64,000 nucleotides of DNA from Streptosporangiaceae bacterium. Its GTDB lineage: Bacteria > Actinomycetota > Actinomycetes > Streptosporangiales > Streptosporangiaceae. Of the stretch, positions 51,941 through 59,681 are shown piece by piece. The position numbers and the translations under genes are program-made. The stretch lies in assembly GCA_025964715.1 (NCBI GenBank), contig JAOPYH010000199.1, positions 1 to 64,000 of the forward strand, in the 5' to 3' direction. Within the stretch, counting starts at the first letter, position 1. The number at the start of each line of letters is the position of its first letter. Below the pieces are notes generated by a model. It was not told the DNA's origin. It ran no database searches and was given only the letters and a program-made list of their open reading frames with translations.

Positions 51941-52366
51941 TCAGGGGGCGAGCACGTGGGCGAAGGGCAGGTTTCGCAGGATCCAGAAGGCCATGACCGT
52001 GACGAACAGCGCCCAGATGAGCCGGGGGTCTCCGGCCTTGGTCCGGGGTGGACGGCCCTGGGCCCGGGCGAGCGTCCACCTGGCCCAGAAATAACCGAGC
52101 ACCGGCAGCATCGCGAAGGCGAGCACATTGTGTCCCATGGCCTCGCCGAAGTGCCCGTGTGCCAGAGCGTGGAACATCCGAAGGGATCCGCAGCCCGGAC
52201 AGTAGAGACCGGTGACGGCGAGGAAGGGGCACGTCGGGTAGTTGCCGTGCGCGTTGGGGTCCACGCTGCCGACGTAGACCAGTCCGGAGACGGCCAGGAC
52301 CAGCGCGCCGGCCGGCGCCAGCAGCGGATGTGGCGGGCGCCGGCCGGCGCTGAGCTTGCTCAGCAT
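51941..52366 (-). CDS. DUF2752 membrane protein
   Basis: 141 residues from ATG 52366. DUF2752 core: YPTCPFLAVTGLYCPGCGSLRMFHALAHGHFGEAMGHN with the conserved CPxCGxTR-like cysteines, and three or four membrane helices (LLAPAGALVLAVSGLVY, NVLAFAMLPVLGYFW, LIWALFVTVMAFWIL). Found across actinobacteria and Bacteroidetes without a proven function. A CD225 protein gene is 35 bases upstream on the same strand, suggesting an operon. Confidence 0.85.
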   Translation of the reverse strand: MLSKLSAGRRPPHPLLAPAGALVLAVSGLVYVGSVDPNAHGNYPTCPFLAVTGLYCPGCGSLRMFHALAHGHFGEAMGHNVLAFAMLPVLGYFWARWTLARAQGRPPRTKAGDPRLIWALFVTVMAFWILRNLPFAHVLAP

Positions 52367-52401
52367 GATGCGCAGTGAATCAGATCTGCTGCCAACGCGC
52401 T

Positions 52402-52818
52402 TTAGTAACCAGGGGCGGAGCCGCTGCTGGCGGCCAGGACGCCGAACACGAGATACACCACCCATACGACCACCCACACGGCGCCGAGGAGCGTGGCGAC
52501 GAGTGCCCAGGTCTTGGCCTTCCGGGAGGAGTCGTTCGCGCCCTGGAAGTCCCCCTGGCTGTACTTCGAGTTCACCTGCGAGGCGAACACGATGGACACG
52601 ATTCCGGGCACCTGGCAACAGAAAATGGTCGACAGGATGGACCAGACAAGGTAGTTCGGCGGGGGTGTACCGCCACCCTGGGGCACGTTTCCGTAACCGC
52701 CCCCGTAGCCGCCACCCTGCGGCGGATAACCGCCACCCTCGGGCGGATAACCGCCGCCCTCGGGCGGATAACCGCCCCCCTGGGGCGGATATCCGCCGCC
52801 CCCGTACCCATAGCTCAT
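52402..52818 (-). CDS. CD225/dispanin family membrane protein with GGGYPPx repeats
   Basis: 138 residues from ATG 52818, with GGAG 6 bases upstream. Residues 7-34 are four tandem 7-residue repeats GGGYPP(Q/E), then GYGGGYGN. Residues about 55-140 are the CD225/dispanin fold: NYLVWSILSTIFCCQVPGIVSIVFA, with the membrane-inserted half-helix and Cys pair, then a second helix (TWALVATLLGAVWVVVW). Bacterial dispanins are unexplored; the repeats form a flexible cytoplasmic tail. The repeat DNA spans about 52705-52800. Confidence 0.85.
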   Translation of the reverse strand: MSYGYGGGGYPPQGGGYPPEGGGYPPEGGGYPPQGGGYGGGYGNVPQGGGTPPPNYLVWSILSTIFCCQVPGIVSIVFASQVNSKYSQGDFQGANDSSRKAKTWALVATLLGAVWVVVWVVYLVFGVLAASSGSAPGY

Positions 52819-52925
52819 GCTGTCTCCATCTGGCCGCACGTTGTCACGACATACTGAGCTAGCACCTTAGCGATAACCGTGGCAAATGCGTACCGAGACC
52901 GGCTTGTCCGGCAGAATGCCCTCTC

Positions 52926-54512
52926 ATGAGCCGGGGATTTTGGAGCAGGAAGGCCGCGGTGGCGGTCACGAGCGTGGCTGCGCTCGCAGCGATGACGTCC
53001 TGTGGTGTGGACGTCGAGGCCCGCGGAGGGCAGGGAGACCGCCCCGGCCCCGTCGCCGAGTGCCCGGCGGTCAGGGCACCGGGCGACTCGCCGGCCCGGC
53101 AGGTACGGGGGATGTGGATAGCCACGGTCGCCAACGTCGACTGGCCCTCACGGGCAGGGCTGGCCGCGGACGCGCAGAAGGCGGAGTACCTCCGGTTGCT
53201 CGACGTCGCGACGGCACTGAACCTTAATGCGGTGTTTGTCCAAATACGTCCCACGGCTGACGCCTTCTACCGGTCCCCGTACGAACCCTGGTCACAATGG
53301 CTCAGCGGCACGCAGGGCAAGGACCCTGGATATGACGTCCTGAAGTTCCTTGTCGCCGAGGCGCATGCCCGCGACCTTGAGTTCCACGCCTGGTTCAACC
53401 CCTACCGGGTGAGCAAGCAAGCGGATGTGAAAAAGCTCGCGCCCACGAACCCGGCGCGGCTGCATCCGGACTGGGTCGTGCGCTATGGCAAGGAGCTGTG
53501 GTACGACCCGGGCCTGCCCCAGGTGCGGGATCTCGCCGGCAAGGTCGTGATGGACGTCGTCAGCCGATATGACATCGACGGCGTGCACTTCGACGACTAT
53601 TTCTACCCGTACCCCGAGCATGGCGATTTCCAGGACGCGGCGACCTTCAAGAAGTACGGGGCGGGCACGAGCAAGGCGGCGTGGCGCCGCCAGAACGTCG
53701 ACACCTTCGTCGAGAGCCTGGCCCGGCAGGTTCACCAGGCGAAGTCCTGGCTGCAGTTCGGGATCAGCCCGTTCGGAGTGTGGCGGAACAAGACCTCCGA
53801 CGGGAACGGCTCCGCCACCAGGGCGCTGCAGAGCTACGACGACATCTATGCCGACACCCGCACATGGGTACGCCAGGGCTGGCTCGACTATGTGACGCCC
53901 CAGCTGTACTGGCCGATCGGGGACGGCCGGGCGGACTACAAGACCCTCGTCGGCTGGTGGTCCCGTCAGGTCTCCGGTACTGCCGTACGGCTCACCATCG
54001 GGCAGGCCGCCTACCGCGTGGGCGAGGACGCCACCTGGCGGAGACCCACCGAGCTGTCCCGGCATCTGACCATGAACGCGCGCCATCCGCAGGTCCGGGG
54101 CGATGTGTTCTTCAGCGCGCAGAGCCTGGCGTCCGATAAGGCGGGGTTCGCGGCGCGGCTCCGCAAGGACCATTACTCCCGCCCCGCGATCATCCCACCG
54201 GTGCGGGGACGCGGTGGGAAGGCACCCGCTCCGGTCACGGACCTCAAAGCCTCGGGTCAGGGCCGGTCCGTACGGCTCCAGTGGCGAGGTTCGGGGGCCA
54301 CGTCCTACGCCATCTACCGGGTCGACGGCCGGGGCGCGCCGTGCGCGCCGGTCGATCCCGGGAGGCTCCTGGCGACGGTGCGCGGCACGGCCTTGGTGGA
54401 CCCCACCGCCAAGCCGGGCGTGAGTCACACCTACTACGTCACGGCGCTGGACCGGCTGCACTTCGAGAGCGCACCCGGGCGCGGATCCACCATTACCGCA
54501 CAACGGGGATAA
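52926..54512 (+). CDS. GHL10-family lipoprotein (DUF187, YngK-like glycoside hydrolase)
   Basis: 528 residues from ATG 52926. A signal peptide ends in a lipobox-like LAAMTSC, so the protein is probably lipid-anchored. The TIM-barrel GHL10 domain covers about residues 60-420: RGMWIATVANVDWPS, NLNAVFVQIRPTADAFYRSP, the motif VSRYDIDGVHFDDYFYPYPE with the likely catalytic acid residues, and GWLDYVTPQLYW. A fibronectin type III-like domain follows (about 440-528). The family acts on bacterial cell-wall or surface glycans. The next small gene is DUF3040. Confidence 0.9.
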   Translation: MSRGFWSRKAAVAVTSVAALAAMTSCGVDVEARGGQGDRPGPVAECPAVRAPGDSPARQVRGMWIATVANVDWPSRAGLAADAQKAEYLRLLDVATALNLNAVFVQIRPTADAFYRSPYEPWSQWLSGTQGKDPGYDVLKFLVAEAHARDLEFHAWFNPYRVSKQADVKKLAPTNPARLHPDWVVRYGKELWYDPGLPQVRDLAGKVVMDVVSRYDIDGVHFDDYFYPYPEHGDFQDAATFKKYGAGTSKAAWRRQNVDTFVESLARQVHQAKSWLQFGISPFGVWRNKTSDGNGSATRALQSYDDIYADTRTWVRQGWLDYVTPQLYWPIGDGRADYKTLVGWWSRQVSGTAVRLTIGQAAYRVGEDATWRRPTELSRHLTMNARHPQVRGDVFFSAQSLASDKAGFAARLRKDHYSRPAIIPPVRGRGGKAPAPVTDLKASGQGRSVRLQWRGSGATSYAIYRVDGRGAPCAPVDPGRLLATVRGTALVDPTAKPGVSHTYYVTALDRLHFESAPGRGSTITAQRG

Positions 54513-54566
54513 TGATCTTGATCAATGGGGAGGAACCAGGCGCGGCTTGACCCCCCGGAGGTAGAC

Positions 54567-54773
54567 ATGGCGCTCTCGATGGATGAGCAGCGGATTCTCT
54601 CGGAGATCGCATCCCAGCTGAGTGAGAACGACCCGCGGCTGGCGCGCCATCTTTCGACCTTCGGCCTGGCGCGCCGACGGCGGCGGATCAAGCTGCTCGT
54701 CATCGTGGGGATCGTGCTGGCCTTCGCCCTGACCGTGGCGGTGGCGGCCGTCGTGGTCATCGCCGGATCCTGA
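54567..54773 (+). CDS. DUF3040 family membrane protein
   Basis: 68 residues from ATG 54567, with GGAGG 5 bases upstream. The N terminus MALSMDEQRILSEIASQLSENDPRLARHLSTF is the DUF3040 signature, followed by a basic stretch and one membrane helix (LLVIVGIVLAFALTVAVAAVVVIAG). Widespread in actinobacteria, where homologues are usually about 100-130 residues with two helices; this one keeps a single helix. No function known. Confidence 0.85.
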   Translation: MALSMDEQRILSEIASQLSENDPRLARHLSTFGLARRRRRIKLLVIVGIVLAFALTVAVAAVVVIAGS

Positions 54774-54823
54774 TGGCCGGGCTGCCGCGGCGCTGAAACC
54801 ACGACGGCCCCGGCGGTGGCCTG

Positions 54824-55918
54824 TCAGGTTCGCAGAGGGCACACGGCGACGGCCCGGGGACCGTCGTGCGGTGCGGTCACGGTCCCGCCGGACAGCCGGT
54901 CCAGGTGCCATTCGACGTGGGAGACGGGGCTGCGCAGGCCGGTCAGGAGGTCTGCGAGCCGGCGATGCCGGCCGGGCTGAGCCGGGTCGGGAACCAGGCC
55001 GGTCCACAGCACCTCGGCACTTGCGGCCGTCCATCGGGCCGCCGCGCCAAGGACGTCGTCGAGGTCCCGGGCCACCTCGCCGACCGGCCGTGCGGCCATC
55101 GCCTCCTGGATCATCCGTTCCCGGGCCTCATAGTCGAGTGTGTCGTCGAACCGATCCGGAAACGACGGCCGGTGCCCATCGAAGATCATGTCCTCGCCGC
55201 TCGCGACGGCCCGCACGGCCGCGACCTGCCAGCGTGTCCATTCGGCCAGGTGGGCGAGCGTCGCATGGACGGCGGCCGTGGTCTCGCGGGACATGCGGGG
55301 TTCGCCGGTGAGGCTCGCAAGCCGCAGCCTCACGCGGTCCAGGTGGTCGCGCGTCCAGGCCCGGGCGCGCGACGGGGCGTCGTGATCGTCGTCCGGCGGG
55401 CGCCTGGGTGCCGGGATCCGCAGAGTGGTGAGCAATTCGTCCAGGGGACGTATTCCGGACGTGCCGCCGGTCAGATAGGCCGCGTCTATGCGGTCGAGAC
55501 GAAACAGCCGCGGGCCGTCGCGCAGCCGGCACCAGCCGACGAGGTATTCGCCGTAGGGCGCCACGACCAGTCCGTGGGCTTCGACGTCGCGCCGGGTCCG
55601 CTCACCGGTGTGACCCGTGTAGGAGATCCGTACGATTCCCCGGGTCCGCACGGCGTCGGCGACGGTCCGGTGTACGGGGCCGGCCAAGGAGGCGAGTCCG
55701 GCGAGCGTGGGCGGCTGGGGTTCCTCGGCCAACGCCGGCCCGCGTCCCCGTACCGTCACGACGGGCAGGCCGTCAGCCGAGAGGGTCTCGATGTCCCGCT
55801 GGAGCGTGCGCTCGCTCACTTGCAGCAGGCTCGCCAGATCCCTTGTGGCGACCGGCTCCGGGGCGGCGGCGCGCAGCTCCGCGACCAGGCCCAGCAGCCG
55901 TTCCGCGCGCGTCATCAC
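54824..55918 (-). CDS. HTH-WYL regulator with DinB-like C-terminal domain
   Basis: 364 residues from ATG 55918. Residues 1-60 are a DeoR-type helix-turn-helix (RDLASLLQVSERTLQRDIETLS). Residues about 90-165 contain the WYL-type sensing domain (GIVRISYTGHTGERTRRDVEAHGLVVAPYGEYLVGWCRL). Residues about 195-364 are different: a four-helix-bundle-like region with HATLAHLAEWTRWQVAAVRA and a final HVEWHLDRL, reminiscent of DinB/DfsB proteins. WYL regulators usually end with a WCX domain, so this tail is unusual. Target genes are unknown; the degenerate AAA gene just upstream on the same strand is one candidate. Confidence 0.8.
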   Translation of the reverse strand: MMTRAERLLGLVAELRAAAPEPVATRDLASLLQVSERTLQRDIETLSADGLPVVTVRGRGPALAEEPQPPTLAGLASLAGPVHRTVADAVRTRGIVRISYTGHTGERTRRDVEAHGLVVAPYGEYLVGWCRLRDGPRLFRLDRIDAAYLTGGTSGIRPLDELLTTLRIPAPRRPPDDDHDAPSRARAWTRDHLDRVRLRLASLTGEPRMSRETTAAVHATLAHLAEWTRWQVAAVRAVASGEDMIFDGHRPSFPDRFDDTLDYEARERMIQEAMAARPVGEVARDLDDVLGAAARWTAASAEVLWTGLVPDPAQPGRHRRLADLLTGLRSPVSHVEWHLDRLSGGTVTAPHDGPRAVAVCPLRT

Positions 55919-55968
55919 CTCATCTTGACCGCGGATGGCCGGATCTATACCTGTACCTGCCGGGATTT

Positions 55969-58284
55969 TCAGCTGGAGAGGTCCTCGACGATGCCGCTGA
56001 GGTCCTCGGGCGTGAGGAGGAGGGCCGTCGACTCCGAGATGGCCCGAGTCTCACCGGCCCGGCCGAGCTGGTTGGTGCAGGCCCGCTCGAGATAGACCTC
56101 GATGACCCTGGCGTTGATGAACCGGCCGCGGCCGGGGAGCCGCGCGAGATCCTGGCGGGCCATATCCCAGGCGGCCGCCGAGAGGCTGACCTGCCGCTCG
56201 GCTGCGAGGAGCCCGAGCAGCGCGCCGCGCAGCACCGGGTCGGTGAGGTCGGGGAGCCGTACGGCCCGGAAGCCGGTGACGAGTTCGGGTGATGCGGCCG
56301 ACAGCTCCGCCATGCGCTCGGTGGTGCAGGTCGCCACGAGCACCGTGTCGCTGACACCCTCGACCCGGGAGCGATAGAGCGCGCCGGCGTAGTCCTGCCC
56401 GTCCGGGTCGTCGAGGACGAGCGTGTCCAGGCGTTCGAGCAGCAGCGTGTGCCCTGCGTGCTCGTCGAGCGCGGCCCGTACTCCCTCGGGGTCGCGTTCG
56501 CGCAGGTCCTCGGCGTGCATGGAGTGAACCTCGCCGCTGCTGACCTCCACCTCGGCCAGCGCGCGAGAGATCATCCGGGTGAGCCTGCGCTGTCCGGACG
56601 AGGCGCCGCCGAGCAGCAGGAGCGCGGGTGCCGACGCGCTCGACACCTCTTGGCCGCGGAGCCGTCGTGCCCATTTCCCGCGCCGCCGTACCTCGGTGAG
56701 CAGCCGGTCGACGTCGTCGGGCCCGGACAGGAACCGGGTGCCGTAGGCCTCCACGATCTGGCTAGCCCCGACCGCGGGCGCCGAGGCCGGATGCGGCGCG
56801 GCCGGGGCCGCGGGGCCGGGCGGTGACGGTGGCTCGGGAGGACCCGGCTGCGGCGCTGCCTCCGGCGGGCCTGCCCTCCCTTCGGCCAGGTGCGCCCGCG
56901 CTGCCTCGATGATCTCCCACGGCGTCAGCTCGCCGGTCGACCTGGGGGCCTGCAGCGCCGGGCTGTCGAGCTCTGCCGCGGCCGCCGCGGCTACGGCGAA
57001 CCCGGGCGCGGGCGGAGGGACGTGCGCGAGCCGGCACCAGGTCAGCGCGACGGTGTAGGACGTGGCGAGCAGGGCCTGCACGTCTTCTGCCCGGTCACAG
57101 CGCAGCACCTCGGGGAGCCGGCCGTCCCTTGGCCAGAACTCCCGCAGCGGGTGCCCCGGCTGGGTGAGCACCGCGTGCAGCGTGCCGGCACTGTCGGGAT
57201 CGAGCCAGGGCAGGACGGCGGCGACCGCGTGCGGGGCACCCTGAAGGTCCGCGGCCAGCACGGCCACACCCGCGCGGCGGGCTTCAGCCGCGCCCAGCGA
57301 CCGGCGCGACAGGCCGGCGACGGTCTCCGCGAGGTCATAGACACCGAGCCGGAGATATTCGCCAGGGGCTCCGTCACGGACCATCGGGGTGGCGAACTCG
57401 GCCGGGCAGCGGCGCCGCCATTCCTGGGTGATGGTAGCGGGGCCGAAGCGGGCGGCCGCCATGTCCTGCTGGACCATCGGCAGGGTGGCCGAGGTGATCG
57501 CCGCGAGGGCGTCGGCGCCGGGCCGGAACCTGGGGTCGCCGCACAATGCCGTGGCGACCTGGTTCATGACCCGTACGAGGTAGGACCCGCCGACCAGGTC
57601 CCCCGTGCCCAGCCGGTCGCTGTAGTAGCCCGTCAGCCGGGAGAGATCGGGAGGCGTCATCCAGCGGAGGACATGGCCGGGAGCCGTGAGATAGGGGACG
57701 AACAGCTCGATCAACGGGTGCTCGCCCAGCACGACAGGGGATCCGGCGCACCACAGCAGCGCTCCCCAGGCGGCGGCGACCGTGCTGGGGGTGCCAGGTG
57801 GGAAGGCGTTGTCCTGGAGGCGGAACTGCGCCGGGTTGACCGACAGCGCGGTGATCAGGGCCTGTTGCAGCCGCGCCACGACGGCCGTCCCGGGCGGCCT
57901 GCCGAGGAAGGCGGTGGAGGAGATCCGGCCGGCGGCGAGGTCGGGTCCGACCGGGAACAACTGGGGCGGCACCGGCGGGTTTGCGGCTCCCGGCCGTGCC
58001 CGGCCGACCACACGGCGGGAGGCCGGGTCCGCGGGCGGGGGAGACGGATGCCAATGACCGTCCAGGCCGCAGCGGTACCAGCGGCCCCAGGCGCCGAACA
58101 ACCACCACTCTCCGGCGCCGGCGAGCATGTGCGAGATGACGGCCTCGCAGCGCTGGGGCGGCGCCGCACCACGCCACCAGGACGAGGCCGCCATCGCACG
58201 GACCTGTGCCTCCACCGCCGAGAAGGGATCGTCTGTTCCTCCGCCCATGCCAGGGCCGGCCGCCTGCCAATTCACCTGCCGCAT
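55969..58284 (-). CDS. CbxX/EccA-like AAA protein with degenerate Walker motifs
   Basis: 771 residues from ATG 58284, with AGGA about 9 bases upstream. The N-terminal 480 residues form an Ala/Leu/Pro-rich domain not recognised here (RCEAVISHMLAGAGEWWLFGAWG near the start). A Pro-rich linker (about 480-515) leads to a AAA+ module. Walker A reads LLGGASSGQRRLTRM (near residue 557) without the GKT/S lysine, and Walker B reads TLLLERLDTL without the DE pair. Sensor and lid sequences still resemble CbxX/EccA (VLVATCTTERM, GRFINARVIEVYLERA). It is probably a pseudo-ATPase acting as a scaffold or binding partner. No ESX genes are nearby. A WYL regulator gene follows. Confidence 0.7.
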   Translation of the reverse strand: MRQVNWQAAGPGMGGGTDDPFSAVEAQVRAMAASSWWRGAAPPQRCEAVISHMLAGAGEWWLFGAWGRWYRCGLDGHWHPSPPPADPASRRVVGRARPGAANPPVPPQLFPVGPDLAAGRISSTAFLGRPPGTAVVARLQQALITALSVNPAQFRLQDNAFPPGTPSTVAAAWGALLWCAGSPVVLGEHPLIELFVPYLTAPGHVLRWMTPPDLSRLTGYYSDRLGTGDLVGGSYLVRVMNQVATALCGDPRFRPGADALAAITSATLPMVQQDMAAARFGPATITQEWRRRCPAEFATPMVRDGAPGEYLRLGVYDLAETVAGLSRRSLGAAEARRAGVAVLAADLQGAPHAVAAVLPWLDPDSAGTLHAVLTQPGHPLREFWPRDGRLPEVLRCDRAEDVQALLATSYTVALTWCRLAHVPPPAPGFAVAAAAAAELDSPALQAPRSTGELTPWEIIEAARAHLAEGRAGPPEAAPQPGPPEPPSPPGPAAPAAPHPASAPAVGASQIVEAYGTRFLSGPDDVDRLLTEVRRRGKWARRLRGQEVSSASAPALLLLGGASSGQRRLTRMISRALAEVEVSSGEVHSMHAEDLRERDPEGVRAALDEHAGHTLLLERLDTLVLDDPDGQDYAGALYRSRVEGVSDTVLVATCTTERMAELSAASPELVTGFRAVRLPDLTDPVLRGALLGLLAAERQVSLSAAAWDMARQDLARLPGRGRFINARVIEVYLERACTNQLGRAGETRAISESTALLLTPEDLSGIVEDLSS

Positions 58285-58401
58285 AGTAGCCGTCCTGGCC
58301 GATTCGCCTGCCCTGCCGTTGATCGACCCCAATCGGCGGTAATGAGCGTCATCGCATTATGCTCATTAGCCCTTGGGGATCTCGGGATGTGGGAGCGGGC
58401 G

Positions 58402-59379
58402 ATGGGCGGCGGTAGCGCGGCGGCACGGACGAAGGCCTGGGGACTGGGCTTGGCCGTGGTCTCGTCGATCTGTTTCGGTGCCTCGGGACCCTTCGGTAAG
58501 GCTCTGATCCACGCGGGGTTCGGCCCGCTGCAGGCGGTGTGGTTGCGTGTCCTGGGGTCCGCCCTGGTCCTGGTCCCGCTGGTCCTGGTCCTGCGTGGCC
58601 CTTCGCGGCTTCGTGGCCTGCGGCCCTTTCTCCCGCAGCTCGTCGTCTACGGGATGACCGGCGTCGCCGGGTGCCAGGCGTTCTACTTCGTGGCGGCCTC
58701 GCGGCTGCCCGTCGGGATCGCGATCCTGCTGGAGTTCACCGGACCGGTCCTGGTGCTCGGCTGGATCCGGCTCGTCCGCAGGACCCGGGTCCATCCGACC
58801 GCCGCGCTGGGCGTCGGGGTCGCGATGGCCGGCCTGGCCTGCGTCGTGCAGGTCTGGTCGGGAGTGCGGCTTGACCTCATCGGCCTGCTGGCCGGCCTGG
58901 CGGCCGCAGCCTGCCAGGCGATGTACTTCCTGCTCGTCGAGCGGTTGACGGCCGACGTCGATCCGCTGGTCATGACGGCTGCGGGTGGCGTCGTGGCCGC
59001 GGTCGTGCTGGCCGTGCCGGCGATGCCCTGGGCGCTCCCTTGGCACATCCTGTCGGAGAACGTCGGGGTGGGCGCTCATTCCGCTCCCGCGTGGGCGCTG
59101 GCGCTCTGGATCATCCTGGTCAGCACCGTGATCGCCTACGTCACCGGCGTCGCCGCGGTGCAGCGGCTGTCGGCTCAGGTCGCGGGAGCGATCTGCTACA
59201 CCGAGGCGGTCGCGGCCACCCTGATCGCCTGGGCCGCCCTCGGCGAACGCCTCAGCCCCGTGCAGCTCGTCGGCGGCGTCGTGGTGCTCGCCGGCGCCTT
59301 CATCGCGCAGAGAGCCGCGTCGGGCAGTGCCGCGATCGCGGAGACCGCCGAGATCCCTGTGCCGTCGCCCGCGTCCTGA
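58402..59379 (+). CDS. EamA/DMT-family transporter
   Basis: 325 residues; ATG 58402 follows GGGAG at 6 bases, with ATG 58387 as alternative. Ten membrane helices in two EamA halves: the first half shows AVVSSICFGASGPFGKALIHAG and LRVLGSALVLVPLVLVL; the second GLLAGLAAAACQAMYFLLVERL and SAQVAGAICYTEAVAATLIAWAALGERLS, which holds the usual E-x-V and ALGE blocks. It exports or imports small metabolites; family members often handle amino acids or purines. Divergent from the degenerate AAA gene. Confidence 0.92.
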   Translation: MGGGSAAARTKAWGLGLAVVSSICFGASGPFGKALIHAGFGPLQAVWLRVLGSALVLVPLVLVLRGPSRLRGLRPFLPQLVVYGMTGVAGCQAFYFVAASRLPVGIAILLEFTGPVLVLGWIRLVRRTRVHPTAALGVGVAMAGLACVVQVWSGVRLDLIGLLAGLAAAACQAMYFLLVERLTADVDPLVMTAAGGVVAAVVLAVPAMPWALPWHILSENVGVGAHSAPAWALALWIILVSTVIAYVTGVAAVQRLSAQVAGAICYTEAVAATLIAWAALGERLSPVQLVGGVVVLAGAFIAQRAASGSAAIAETAEIPVPSPAS

Positions 59380-59617
59380 CGGCCGCCGGGCCGTGGCCGC
59401 ACGTGGTCGGCCGGACGGTCTTCGAGGCGCGGGAACCGGTCAGTGGTTCCACGCGCACCTGCCACGCGGGTCCACCTGCTCCCACACCCCGTCGCGCTCG
59501 TTGCGGGCGCGTGGGCTCCGGGTGTCAACAGTGCACACCTGACCCTATACAGCTCTTTATCACGTCATAAGTCGCCATAGCGGCTCATTCCCCCCGGGTG
59601 CTTGCCTCAACGGACGA

Positions 59618-59633
59618 TCGCGTGATCACGCGA
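59618..59633. promoter_or_regulatory. 16-bp perfect palindrome before the fungalysin gene
   Basis: TCGCGTGATCACGCGA reads the same on both strands and lies 48 bases before the GTG of the protease gene. It is a good candidate operator for a dimeric regulator. The rest of 59380-59681 has no reading frame; it includes a lower-GC stretch near 59550 that may hold the promoter, and AGGAGG at 59670-59675. Confidence 0.55.
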
Positions 59634-59681
59634 CCGTGTCCGAGACCGGGCCCGCGGTCCCGATCCCGCAGGAGGTTCCAG

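Noticed and set aside
59380-59617. A tRNA or other structured RNA before the protease gene
   Set aside because: No cloverleaf, TpsiC loop or known riboswitch core could be formed from the sequence.
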